Of a DNA stretch of 64,000 nucleotides, positions 24,846 through 33,147 are shown in pieces (the stretch's first letter is position 1; each line of letters begins with the position of its first letter). Origin of the DNA: Blastococcus sp. HT6-30 (lineage in GTDB: Bacteria; Actinomycetota; Actinomycetes; Mycobacteriales; Geodermatophilaceae); contig NZ_CP155792.1 of assembly GCF_039729015.1 (NCBI RefSeq), forward strand, positions 2,442,001 to 2,506,000, written 5' to 3'. The translations under genes were made by a program, and so were the position numbers. A model generated the notes under the pieces. That model was not told where the DNA came from. It searched no databases and saw only the letters and a list, made by a program, of their open reading frames with translations.

Positions 24846-25757
24846 ATGCCATCGGCGAACCCGGCGCTGGACGAGGTCATGGGGCGGCTGGCGTCGCTCC
24901 GTCAGCACGAGCGGGACGGTCGTCGCTCTCCGCACAAGCCGCTACTGGTCCTGCTGGCTCTTGGTCGACTCGCGAACGAAGGATCCAGCATCGTCCCGTG
25001 GTCGGTCGCCGAGGAACGGCTCGCGGATCTGATCGCCGAGTTCGGGCCGCCGTCCGGGACAGGTCGCGCGCAGAGCGCCGCCTATCCGTTCACCCGCCTC
25101 CGCAGGGACGGCGTCTGGACCTTGGACAAGGACGTCCCGGACGACCGCGTGAGCCCGCTGCGCACCGGCGTCACCGGGCATTTGGAGGGCAGCCTCGAAC
25201 GCCTGCTGCGTGAGCATCCCGCGCTGGTGTCGAGCGCCGCACGGAGCCTGGTGGACGCCCACTTCCCGTCCACGATCGCACCGGACGTGCTGCTCGCCGT
25301 CGGGCTGGATCCCGAGCTCGTCGACGACGACGCCGGCGGAGCGCCGCTACCGAAGAGCGAACGACGGCGCAGCCACACCTGGCCGGCAGCCGTCCTGGAG
25401 GCCTGGGACCGGCAATGCGCGTTCTGCGGCTTCGACGGCCAGGCGGGGGGCGTGCCGGTCGGGTTGGAGGCCGCCCACATCCGCTGGTTCAAGCTGGACG
25501 GCCCCGACTCGCTCGACAACGGGTTGGCCCTCTGCTCGCTGCACCACAAGCTGTTCGACCGCGGCATGCTGGGGCTGGACGACGACCTGGCGATCGTGGT
25601 GTCCCAGCGCTTCTCCGCTCGGACGGCGCACGGACGCGCGATCTACGACCTCCACGGCCAGCGGCTGTCCCCACGTCCCGGGACAACCTTGCCTGCTGAG
25701 AAGCACGTGGTGTGGCACCGGGAGCAGGTCTTCCACGGATCACCCCTGGTGGTCTGA
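24846..25757 (+). CDS. ScoMcrA-like phosphorothioate-dependent type IV HNH endonuclease
   Basis: ATG with an AGGGAGAG ribosome-binding site; 303 residues. The N-terminal domain (about 1-165) matches the sulfur-binding domain of ScoMcrA relatives: HKPLLVLLALGRL and, further on, YPFTRLRRDGVW, elements of the pocket that reads phosphorothioated DNA. The C-terminal domain is an HNH nuclease: CAFCG (191-195), GLEAAHIRW with His211, SLDNGLALC with Asn225 and Cys230, and LHHKLFDRG. These enzymes cut phosphorothioate-modified foreign DNA. No dnd modification genes are visible in the window, which is what an unmodified host would need. It overlaps the convergent next gene by 18 bases at the 3' ends. 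Confidence 0.9.
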   Translation: MPSANPALDEVMGRLASLRQHERDGRRSPHKPLLVLLALGRLANEGSSIVPWSVAEERLADLIAEFGPPSGTGRAQSAAYPFTRLRRDGVWTLDKDVPDDRVSPLRTGVTGHLEGSLERLLREHPALVSSAARSLVDAHFPSTIAPDVLLAVGLDPELVDDDAGGAPLPKSERRRSHTWPAAVLEAWDRQCAFCGFDGQAGGVPVGLEAAHIRWFKLDGPDSLDNGLALCSLHHKLFDRGMLGLDDDLAIVVSQRFSARTAHGRAIYDLHGQRLSPRPGTTLPAEKHVVWHREQVFHGSPLVV

Positions 25758-26345
25758 CCGCCGCGGTACCCACGCCGCTTGCACGGCTTCTGCCAGGCCG
25801 TCGTGCGACACCGCCTCGCCGGCCAGGGCCTCCACCCGAGACAGCGCCAGGCTCTTCTGGCCCGTCTCCTCAACGGTTCGGCGCGGCAGGACCCAGAACG
25901 TCCACTGCTCAAGGTCCAGCGGGTCGTACGAGGCGTGCTCCCGAGCGGTCACGAGGGCGAAGACGTAGACGTCGGCGTTGTACGTCGCGGAGTCCGCGTA
26001 ACCCGCCGTCTCGTCCCAGGTGCGCCCGTTCAGCCCGCCGAACCGGATGGACGACGGCCGGGATTGCGCCCACGCCTGCACGTAGGCGCTCGACTTGACC
26101 TCCACCCGGATGCCGTTCGGCGTGACGACGTCGTAGGCATCCCACTCGATGCGTGGACTGCTTTCGGCGCCCAGTGCCTGCGCGACCAGGAACTCGGCGA
26201 GCATCGGACGGACCGTGTTGCCGCGCAGGTCCGACAGCGCCCAGGCCCAGAAGTCCCGCACCGTCCCCGTCGATCCCTGGATCGGTTCGTCGCCCCGCAG
26301 CAGCCGGGTGGGCGGTGGCTGGAGTCGGGGAACCTCGGACGTCAC
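25740..26345 (-). CDS. PD-(D/E)XK-like hypothetical protein
   Basis: 201 residues, GTG start overlapping the stop of the EEP gene by four bases (GTGA), so translation is coupled. The N-terminus has a conserved-looking DFWAWALSDLRGNTVRPMLAEFLVAQAL helix pair, then WDAYDVVTPNGIRVEVKSS, a D...ExK nuclease-fold signature (Asp about 70 and 72, Glu-Val-Lys about 82-84). A conserved YNADVYVFALV strand and QWTFWVLPRR follow, as in restriction-fold proteins. The biochemical role is unknown; a nuclease is plausible. It converges on the ScoMcrA-like gene. Confidence 0.65.
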   Translation of the reverse strand: MTSEVPRLQPPPTRLLRGDEPIQGSTGTVRDFWAWALSDLRGNTVRPMLAEFLVAQALGAESSPRIEWDAYDVVTPNGIRVEVKSSAYVQAWAQSRPSSIRFGGLNGRTWDETAGYADSATYNADVYVFALVTAREHASYDPLDLEQWTFWVLPRRTVEETGQKSLALSRVEALAGEAVSHDGLAEAVQAAWVPRRSDHQG

Positions 26346-27004
26346 GGAGCCGGTACCTCGACGTCGACGACGTAGCCGTCGTGATCGCTCAGTCCCGTCG
26401 CGTCCAGGCGTCTGGCATCGCGGACCGTCCAGGACGTGGGCACGGCGATGTGGTCGATGCTGAGCAGCCCATCTAGCCGATGGGGCAGCTCAGCCGTGGG
26501 CACCTGCAGGCCCAGCAGATTGACAGCCGCACGGACGTGGGCGCGTCCGCCCTTCGATCCCGCGTATTCGTCGCCCGAGAGAGCGTGATTCCAGTCCCCG
26601 CCCCAGACCAGATCCTGATGAGGCAGCGCGCAGACGAGCTGTCTCACGGCATATCGAGTCCGCCCGGAGTGCAGGTTGCGCGGCGGTTCCGCACCGGGCC
26701 AGGTGGGTTCACCGCCGGAGTCTCTCCACGGCAAGATCGACGAGCAGTACGTGATGCCATCGATGACCGCAGCAGCACTGGCGACATGCGGGTCCGGTAG
26801 GGGCGTAAGCGGCGCTCGGCTGAAGACAGCCGCCCAGCTTCGGCGCGCAGCCATCCGCGCGTTTCCGCGGTGCATGCAGTAGTCGGGCAACTGGACCGTC
26901 TCGTTGACCTCCGTCAACAGCCAGACGTCGCAGTCAGCCGCCAGCAGGAACTCCTTCCACCCCGGCTTCAGCCAGCCCGCCATGTTCCAGGTTCCGATCC
27001 GCAC
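26342..27004 (-). CDS. Endonuclease/exonuclease/phosphatase (EEP) family protein
   Basis: Chosen start is GTG 27004 because the EEP fold begins at once (VRIGTWNMAG); a longer open frame upstream has no coding quality. 220 residues. EEP signatures: TWN near the N-terminus, LLTEVNE (metal-binding Glu), WGGDWNHAL (Asp/Asn) and SIDHIAV plus LSDHDGYVVDV at the end (catalytic Asp-His). Members cut phosphodiester bonds in DNA, RNA or lipids with Mg. Coupling to a PD-(D/E)XK-like gene inside a region rich in nucleases suggests a nucleic-acid substrate. Little ribosome-binding sequence precedes the start, so it may be leaderless. Confidence 0.8.
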   Translation of the reverse strand: MRIGTWNMAGWLKPGWKEFLLAADCDVWLLTEVNETVQLPDYCMHRGNARMAARRSWAAVFSRAPLTPLPDPHVASAAAVIDGITYCSSILPWRDSGGEPTWPGAEPPRNLHSGRTRYAVRQLVCALPHQDLVWGGDWNHALSGDEYAGSKGGRAHVRAAVNLLGLQVPTAELPHRLDGLLSIDHIAVPTSWTVRDARRLDATGLSDHDGYVVDVEVPAP

Positions 27005-27117
27005 GCTTCGACACTCACACGGAACACGCGCGGACCGCGGCAGGCCACGGCACGTCGGTGCGATTTTGCGTGTGGCGCTGCCCCGGTTCGCGACTTTGCC
27101 CCCTCCACCTTCACGCC

Positions 27118-27414
27118 ATGACGGGCGAGGCAACTGGCACCAGCGCGCTGGTCGACCACATCGATACGACCCTCCTGCGGCACTGGACGCCTTGGCCGGG
27201 GGGCCGGCCCCATCCGTCAGAGGCCGCGCTGATCGACGCTGCCCTATCCATCCGGGCGGCGTACGGACGAGCGGCGGATGAGGGCCGAGCGGCGACCGGA
27301 GTCCATCGAAGTGTCGAGCGTTATCGGGCCGAGAACGCATCTCCGCTCGATGAACTCGAGCGGCTCACTCGCGCCGACGCCGGGCGCCTGGCAGAGCTGC
27401 TGGGGTATCAGTGA
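27118..27414 (+). CDS. Small hypothetical protein, probably truncated at the C-terminus
   Basis: ATG 27118; 98 residues. The sequence (LVDHIDTTLLRHWTPWPGG, then ALIDAALSIRAAYG) looks like the N-terminal part of a longer soluble actinobacterial hypothetical protein. The frame ends abruptly after LAELLGYQ, and the bases after the TGA continue, in the same frame, with a weakly similar-looking Thr-Lys-Ala stretch before losing coding quality. This suggests a nonsense-truncated gene. No function can be assigned. It is divergent from the EEP gene (113 bases) and convergent with the next gene. Confidence 0.5.
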   Translation: MTGEATGTSALVDHIDTTLLRHWTPWPGGRPHPSEAALIDAALSIRAAYGRAADEGRAATGVHRSVERYRAENASPLDELERLTRADAGRLAELLGYQ

Positions 27415-27479
27415 GAGGCGGCGCAACCCACGAAGGCGTCGGTCAGGTCCGCCTCGGCCGGCGCCGGGTCGTCATACGC

Positions 27480-28736
27480 TCACCCGGCCCGCTCGTCGCG
27501 CTGGTCGTCGTCCCCGCGCCGACGGAACGTCCGCCCGGCGATCCCGCTGGACAGCCGGCCCGTCACCGACTTGGCCCGATCGAACGTCTCGCCGCCCAGG
27601 CGCCGGGACACGTCGACGCCCTCCGCGCCGGTCTCGAGCATCCTGTCCCGGAACTCCGTGACCGCGGCCGTCCATGCCTTCGCCTCCACCGTCTGTCCAC
27701 CGAACTCGATCCCAAGGCTTCCGCGGAAGTCGGCGACGGCGACGGCGACGTGTTCCCGGGACCGCACGATGGCCGGGGACTGGATCGGGTTCAGCAGCAC
27801 CTTCGCGTTGGCCGTGCCAGCAGCCGCATCCATCCGGGCCACCAGTTCCTCGGTGCACTCCGAGATGGTCTCGAGGCGCTTGTGACGGACGGCCTTCAGT
27901 CCGAGGCGGTGCCCGTCCAGATCGTCCGGAGCCACCTCCAGGACGCGGTCGAGCTCGAGCACGGCGATGGCGTCCTGCAGCTGGAAGCATCGAGCGAGGA
28001 CGGCGAGCCACTCCTGAGCCTTGGACTCGGCCTCCTTGGCCGACTTGGCCAGATCGGCGACGCTCGTCCCGCGCTCCAGCTTCTCCGCGAGCGCATCGAG
28101 CTGGCGCAGCGCGTAGGCCTGGGTCCGCGCGATCGTCGCCGACGAGGCCTGCACCTTCGACCACGTGACCTCGTTGACCCGGCCCCCGTGATCGCGGAGC
28201 GTCATGGCCTCGTCGATGTCGAAGCCCACCCCGATCATGTCCGCGATGACGGCGTCCTCGTGGGCGCGGAGCACGTCATCGAGCTTCCGGTCGATCGTGG
28301 CGAGGTACTCGGTGATCTCGTCCATGGTCTGCTTCATCGCGAGCTGCGCCATCATCCCCGCAGCACCGGTCAGCAGGGCCGGGTTCGGCGCGGCGGATCC
28401 GGCCCCCTTCACGGACTGGACGAACTTTCCGGCCTGGCCCACGGACTTGCCCTGCGTCACCGCACCAGTGCTGAGGCCCGATGTCGCACTCTTCTTCAGC
28501 CCCTGGACCAGGTGCGCCGACTCCTTGGTCAGTTGCACCCAGCGACCCGCCATGGCCTGGATCTCGGGAACCGCCTGTGCGACCTCTGCGCCGGTCCTGA
28601 AGACCGCTGCGAGACGAGGCAGGTCCAAGTCCTTCGACGCCAGTCGCTCGGCGGCGAGGAAGAGATCGACGGCAGTCGGACTGCCGATGACCGCCACGCC
28701 GTCGCCATCGCTGATCAGCTGAATGTCGGTGTCCAT
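27480..28736 (-). CDS. Helical protein of unknown function
   Basis: ATG at 28736 behind a strong GAGGAG site; 418 residues. It begins with a short beta region (QLISDGDGVAVIGSP), then is almost entirely helical. A moderately hydrophobic, Gly/Ala/Met-rich segment (about residues 119-135) is followed by a charged heptad-like stretch (ITEYLATIDRKLDDVLRAHE). The C-terminal third has alternating helices and ends in a basic tail (RRRGDDDQRDERAG). It reminds me of a widespread actinobacterial family of unknown function with a similar Asp-Asp-Val-Leu-Arg-Ala core; membrane contact or oligomerisation is possible. There is no signal peptide. It is monocistronic at the right edge of the accessory region. 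Confidence 0.65.
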   Translation of the reverse strand: MDTDIQLISDGDGVAVIGSPTAVDLFLAAERLASKDLDLPRLAAVFRTGAEVAQAVPEIQAMAGRWVQLTKESAHLVQGLKKSATSGLSTGAVTQGKSVGQAGKFVQSVKGAGSAAPNPALLTGAAGMMAQLAMKQTMDEITEYLATIDRKLDDVLRAHEDAVIADMIGVGFDIDEAMTLRDHGGRVNEVTWSKVQASSATIARTQAYALRQLDALAEKLERGTSVADLAKSAKEAESKAQEWLAVLARCFQLQDAIAVLELDRVLEVAPDDLDGHRLGLKAVRHKRLETISECTEELVARMDAAAGTANAKVLLNPIQSPAIVRSREHVAVAVADFRGSLGIEFGGQTVEAKAWTAAVTEFRDRMLETGAEGVDVSRRLGGETFDRAKSVTGRLSSGIAGRTFRRRGDDDQRDERAG

Positions 28737-29176
28737 CGTCGACTCCTCGGGCGTAGGCAGGCCGCAGCAGCGGTTGCTACGTGGCAGGAAGGGCACCGCG
28801 CGGCGCCGTCACTCAGCCGCACAGGTTTCGTGTTGGACGGTAACCAGCCGGACCGGTTCCTCCGGGACGCGCGACGGTGTCCCGTACCGATGAGGCCATC
28901 ACGCCACTCGCGTCCCGCCGTGCCCTGACGTCACGCGTCGGGCCTGCACCGGCGTCGCGTACCCGTCGGGCGGCCGCTCGCGCGTCGCGTCCATCTTCTC
29001 GCGGGCGATCCGACGCGTCCCTCGCCGCCGCTCGTCCGGTACCGATGCCGTCGATCCGTCGTCGGAATGAAGCAGGCCCGCGCGCGAACCCGTTGACAGC
29101 GGTCGGCACCCGAGCACGATGACCTGCGGCGACGCCGCCGGGGCGCCGCGCGCCTGTCCCCGGAAGGGAGGGCGTC
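28737..29176. other. Intergenic region at the right end of the accessory cluster
   Basis: 440 bases between divergent genes. The sequence is rich in CGTCG/CGCGTC words and has no frame of coding quality. Promoters for the flanking genes must lie here; no tRNA, att-like repeat or clear hairpin was recognised. Confidence 0.45.
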
Positions 29177-29800
29177 ATGCACGCCCGCAGCACCACGATC
29201 AATGCCGACCCGAACCGCCTGGACGCCGGCATCGCCGACGTCCGCGACGACGTCATGCCCGCCGTGAGCGACATGGACGGCTACGTCGGGCTCTCCATGC
29301 TCTGCGACCGGGGAACCGGCCGCTGCATCGTCACCACCGCCTGGCGAAGCGAGGAGGCGATGGCCGCCACCCGCGACGCGGTCCTCCGGATGCGCGAGCA
29401 GGCGGCAGAGCAGTTCGGCGCTCCCCCGCCCGAGGTGCGGGAGTGGAAGATCGCGGCGATGCACCGACTGCACCCCGCAGGCGACGAATCCCGCGCCCGG
29501 GTCACCTGGTCGCGCGTCGACCCGGCCAGCACCGACCGCGTGCTCGACGTCTTCCGCACCGACCTCGTCCCGCGGATGGACGAGATGCCCGGCTTCTGCA
29601 GCCTCAGCCTGCTGCTCGACCGGCAGACCGGCGACAACTCCCTCACCGCCGTCTACGCCGACCGCCGCTCCATGGAGGCCTCCCGCCAGCGGGCCACGTA
29701 CATCCGCGACGAGTTCCGCCGCGGGCTGCACATGTCGGCCACCGACGTCGCCGAGTTCGACCTCGTCCTGCACCACCTGCGCGTCCCCGAACTGGTCTGA
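29177..29800 (+). CDS. Antibiotic-biosynthesis-monooxygenase-like (dimeric alpha/beta barrel) protein
   Basis: ATG with a GGAGGG ribosome-binding site; 207 residues. Two ferredoxin-like repeats are apparent: residues 1-100 (ARSTTINADP, DMDGYVGLSMLCDR, IVTTAWRSEEAM) and 105-205 (ARVTW, EMPGFCSLSLLLDR, LTAVYADRRSMEASR), the pattern of ABM-type proteins that act as small-molecule oxygenases or as binding modules. No catalytic residue is diagnostic. A close paralogue of nearly the same length lies at 56816-57436. The gene stands alone ahead of a patatin gene. Confidence 0.75.
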   Translation: MHARSTTINADPNRLDAGIADVRDDVMPAVSDMDGYVGLSMLCDRGTGRCIVTTAWRSEEAMAATRDAVLRMREQAAEQFGAPPPEVREWKIAAMHRLHPAGDESRARVTWSRVDPASTDRVLDVFRTDLVPRMDEMPGFCSLSLLLDRQTGDNSLTAVYADRRSMEASRQRATYIRDEFRRGLHMSATDVAEFDLVLHHLRVPELV

Positions 29801-29929
29801 GAGCCCCGGCCGCCCGGAAGCGCGGCTCCTTCGGACATCCCGCTGCGCCGGCGACCAGGCTCCCCGCCCCGTCGGCGCGGCAGGTGGTGACCGCAGCACC
29901 GACGGGGTGCGACGCCCCTACGGTGGGGC

Positions 29930-30958
29930 ATGACCTCGCCGGATCCCCTGCCGGCCGACCTGGTGCTCGAGGGCGGCGGCATCAAGGGCATCGCGCTCAC
30001 CGGCGCCGCCGTCGAGCTGCTGGGCCGGTACCGGTTCGAGCGGGTGGCCGGCTCCTCGGCGGGCGCCGTCCTGGCTGCGTTCCTCGCCGCGGGCCTCTCC
30101 GCCGACGGGATCCGGGCCGCGGCGGCCCGGCTGGAGTACGACCGCATCCCGGACTCCTGGGCACCGGTGCCCCTGCTGGCGCCGGCGGCGGGGCTGCTGC
30201 TCCGGTCGGGACTGCACCCGGGCCGCTACATCACCGAGTGGGTGCGCCGGGAGCTGGCCGACCTCGGCATCGTCACCTTCGGGGACCTGCGGCGCGAGGA
30301 CCCCGGCGACGACCCCGCGTTGGAACCGTGGCAGCGCTACCGCCTGGTGGTGACCGCGACCGACGTCACCCGGGGCCGGCTGCTACGGCTGCCGTGGGAC
30401 TACCGCGAGTACGGCCTGGACCCCGACCGCCAGCCGGTTGCCGACGCCGTCCGTGCGTCTCTGGCGATCCCCTACTTCTTCGCACCCCGCAGCGTGCGGG
30501 ACCCGCGCACCGGGCGGAGATCGACCCTGGTGGACGGCGGGGTGCTGTCCAACTTCCCGATCGAGATCTTCGACCGCACCGACGCGGCCACGCCGCGCTG
30601 GCCGACCTTCGGCGTGGGGGTGGGCGACACGCTCGCCGACGAGGACGTCTCGGTGTTCGGCGGCCGGCACCTGCTGCCGCCGCTGCGGCTGCTGGACTCC
30701 CTGGTCGCCACCGCGGTCACCGGGCGGGACCGCGCCTACCTGGCCGACCCCTGCGTGCGCCGCCGGGCCTTCGCGATCGGCACCACCGGCACCGGGCTCA
30801 CCGAGTTCGACGTCGACGCGGCCGAGCGGGCCCGGCTGGTCGCGGCCGGCGAGCGGGCCGCTCGCGAGTTCCTGGTCGGCTGGGACTGGGGCGCCTACCT
30901 GCGCGACTGCCGCGGCGTCGCCCTCCCCCCGGCGCCGTCCGGTCCGCGGCCGGCGTAG
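29930..30958 (+). CDS. Patatin-like phospholipase
   Basis: ATG 29930; 342 residues. The patatin signature is complete: GGGIKG oxyanion loop (15-20), nucleophile elbow GSSAG with Ser43, and VDGG with the catalytic Asp at about residue 201. This gives the Ser-Asp dyad that hydrolyses acyl chains of phospholipids. No signal peptide is seen, so it is probably cytoplasmic or membrane-associated. The function is probably lipid turnover. It follows the ABM-like gene by 129 bases, and converges on the hotdog dehydratase gene. Confidence 0.92.
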   Translation: MTSPDPLPADLVLEGGGIKGIALTGAAVELLGRYRFERVAGSSAGAVLAAFLAAGLSADGIRAAAARLEYDRIPDSWAPVPLLAPAAGLLLRSGLHPGRYITEWVRRELADLGIVTFGDLRREDPGDDPALEPWQRYRLVVTATDVTRGRLLRLPWDYREYGLDPDRQPVADAVRASLAIPYFFAPRSVRDPRTGRRSTLVDGGVLSNFPIEIFDRTDAATPRWPTFGVGVGDTLADEDVSVFGGRHLLPPLRLLDSLVATAVTGRDRAYLADPCVRRRAFAIGTTGTGLTEFDVDAAERARLVAAGERAAREFLVGWDWGAYLRDCRGVALPPAPSGPRPA

Positions 30959-31058
30959 CGGTCCCGCGAGGACGACCCGGCGGGCCATGGACGGGAGCAC
31001 GGGGCGACGTCGGAGACGCCGGGTGGTCGATCGCGCAGGCGGCCGCGGCCGACCGGGA

Positions 31059-31811
31059 TCAGGCCGCGTCGAGCCGGTAGAGGGCGGTGTGGTGCACCTG
31101 CAGCACCGGCTCGTCGCCGGCCAGCACCAGCGCGTCGTACCGGACCTCGTCGTGACGGCCGCGGCGGCCCACGCCGGTGACCCGCCCGTGCGCGGTCAGC
31201 TCCGCCGGCAGCCGGGCGGCGCTGAGGAAGCGGCAGTCGCTGGAGGTGTGGATCCACGGCCCCAGGGCGACGTTCTGCATGAGCAGCTCGTTGACCAGCC
31301 GCAGCAACAGCCCGGGATGGACCAGCGCCTCCTGCCGGTACAGGTCCAGGGGCTCGCCGATCGCATCCAGGTACCAGTCGTTGCGCTCCACGGTGCCCGC
31401 CTCCGAAACGCTGCCCAGCGGGCCGACGACCGGGTCGGCCACCGGCTCGGGTGGTGCGGCCACCTGCCGGTAGCCGGTGAGGTCAGGACGGTCCGCGCCG
31501 AGCCCGGCCGAGCCGACGCACCGCACCTCCCCGGACGGGTCGCTGACGGTGAGCCGGCCGTCCGCCGCCTCGACCAGCAGCTCGTCGCCGTCGTAGGTGG
31601 GCCGCCGGAAGCGCAGGTCGATCCGGCCCCGGGAGAGCCACTCGGCTCCCCAGACCGCCACCAGCGGCGTCGTCGTGCGGGCGAACAACTCGACGCCGGG
31701 CACCAGTGCGCCGGAGAAGCCGTACCGCCGCGCCACGTCGTCCTCGTGAATCTTGTTGGTCGACTCCTCGACGACGTGGGCCACGAAGCGGTGAGGTGCG
31801 GGAGCGGTCAC
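31059..31811 (-). CDS. MaoC/hotdog-fold dehydratase-like protein
   Basis: GTG 31811 chosen because upstream residues are Arg/Gly-rich junk; 250 residues. The N-terminal half has the hotdog features of MaoC-like hydratases (TNKIHEDDVARRYGFSGALVPG, with a His/Asp region and RIDLRFRRPTYDGD). A second hotdog-like half follows (FLSAARLPAELTAHGRVTGV...YDALVLAGDEPVLQVHHTALY). Enzymes of this type add water to enoyl-CoA. The substrate is unknown, and not every catalytic residue could be verified. It lies downstream, on the same strand, of the enoyl-CoA hydratase gene, 217 bases from it. Confidence 0.72.
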   Translation of the reverse strand: MTAPAPHRFVAHVVEESTNKIHEDDVARRYGFSGALVPGVELFARTTTPLVAVWGAEWLSRGRIDLRFRRPTYDGDELLVEAADGRLTVSDPSGEVRCVGSAGLGADRPDLTGYRQVAAPPEPVADPVVGPLGSVSEAGTVERNDWYLDAIGEPLDLYRQEALVHPGLLLRLVNELLMQNVALGPWIHTSSDCRFLSAARLPAELTAHGRVTGVGRRGRHDEVRYDALVLAGDEPVLQVHHTALYRLDAA

Positions 31812-32028
31812 GTCAGCGGATGCTGCCGTGCCGGTCCCCCGGTGTCGACACGGAGGCCGGCGACCGGGCGTGCCCGGCCACCGGGAAGGTCGACCCCACC
31901 CTCGTGCCCGTGTCCGTCGCCGACCCATTTGCAGGCTGCGTGCCGACTCCGACGGCGCCTGCGCACGCGCTCCGTCGAGGACACGCCGGCCTCGACCCGC
32001 TGGGTCGGCGCGGAACGGCGGTGGCGGG

Positions 32029-32778
32029 CTACGCCTGAGCCGACCGCCGCATCGACCACATCTGGGCCGGGCGCTCGGACTGCATGGCGACGTCCCACGG
32101 GATCGCGCCGGTGACGGCCTCCTTGCGGAAGTTGCTCACCGCGATCCGCGCCAGTTCGGGGTCGGCGGCGACGCGGGCCGCCAGTTCCCGGGCCCGGTCC
32201 TCGACCGCGGCGTCGTCCGGCGCGTCCCAGGCCAGTCCGAGCTCGACGGCCTTCGCCCCGTTGATCTCCTCGCCGAACAGCGCCATCGCCGCCGCTGCCT
32301 CGCGGCCGATCAGCCGGGACAGGATGACGAAGTGCCCGCCGCCCGGGTGCATCCCCCGCTTGAGGAAGCCGGCCAGCAGCCGGGCATCGCGCGCGATGAT
32401 CCGCAGGTCGGTCGCCAGCAGCATGTTCATGCCGGCGCCCACCGCCGAGCCGCGCACCGCCGCCACCGTGGGCACCTTCACCTGGCCCAGCCGGTAGAAG
32501 GAGTCGTAGATCTTCCCCATGCCCTCGTAGGCGTCGGGCGCCGCCGGGTCCTTGCCGGCCGAGGTGAGCGTCGCGACGTCGCCGCCCGCGCAGAACGACT
32601 TGCCGACGCCACGGAGAACCAGCGCGCCGACCTCCGGCTTGGCGTCCACCTCGTCGAACGTGGCGATCAGCTCGTCGGCCATTCCGGGCGTCAGCGCGTT
32701 GCGCCGGTCGGGGGCGTTCAGCGTCACGATCGCGACGCCGCCGTCCACCTCGAGCTGAACCTCACCGGTACCGGCCAC
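32029..32778 (-). CDS. Enoyl-CoA hydratase/isomerase (crotonase family), intact copy
   Basis: GTG 32778 with GGAAGGTGGG just upstream; 249 residues. Crotonase features: the N-terminal beta hairpin VAIVTLNAPDRRNALTPGM, oxyanion-hole strand SFCAGGD, AVRGSAVGAGMNMLLATDLRI, and MHPGGGHFVILSRLIG carrying the catalytic region. It catalyses hydration or isomerisation of enoyl-CoA in fatty-acid or related degradation. The gene is the functional sister of the pseudogene at 17212-17951, with strong identity across the coding region and about 95 upstream bases. Beyond that homologous stretch lies a relic of the TM0106 helicase gene. Confidence 0.92.
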   Translation of the reverse strand: MAGTGEVQLEVDGGVAIVTLNAPDRRNALTPGMADELIATFDEVDAKPEVGALVLRGVGKSFCAGGDVATLTSAGKDPAAPDAYEGMGKIYDSFYRLGQVKVPTVAAVRGSAVGAGMNMLLATDLRIIARDARLLAGFLKRGMHPGGGHFVILSRLIGREAAAAMALFGEEINGAKAVELGLAWDAPDDAAVEDRARELAARVAADPELARIAVSNFRKEAVTGAIPWDVAMQSERPAQMWSMRRSAQA

Positions 32779-32888
32779 GAGCCCACCTTCCTGCCGAGCG
32801 GACCGGCCCCAGCGCCGACCCGGACATTCCCTGACAGGCATCACACCACGGGCCCGCACCGGCCCGCGCAGAGGCTCTTGGTGTCGAT

Positions 32889-32946
32889 CGGCCCGCCGGG
32901 GCCGGGTCCGTGCGGCTGGGGCGGCTCGGTCGCCGTCGTCCTCAGC
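32889..32946 (-). pseudogene. Relic of the TM0106-family nuclease/helicase gene
   Basis: These 58 bases align without gaps to 19362-19419 inside the intact TM0106 gene, with 49 of 58 identical by my count. The translated relic retains TTATEPPQPHGPGPGGP against TTAAEPPRPRGLGPGGP in the intact protein, followed by further partial similarity. The DNA between the hydratase 5' flank and this relic is joined near 32870, so roughly 1.3 kb of the helicase 3' part is absent here. It sits upstream of the hydratase in the same orientation as at 17-21 kb. Confidence 0.8.
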
Positions 32947-33147
32947 CAGCAGACGCCGGTGACACGACTCCGTGACGTGCGGGCCCGCACGCGCGGGCTC
33001 CACCCCGACGAGCGTCCTCGCGCCCGCTCCGGCCGTCCGCACGACACACCGGGGCGTCAGCCGCTCCGCGCGCGTCCCACCCCGAGCCCGGGTTACGTTG
33101 ACGTGACGTAGATCGCACACCGCGCCGAGACAGAACTGGCAGGGCCC

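Noticed and set aside
2063-28736. Prophage or integrative element
   Set aside because: No integrase, structural, packaging or lysis genes, and no tRNA or att-like repeat was found at either edge.
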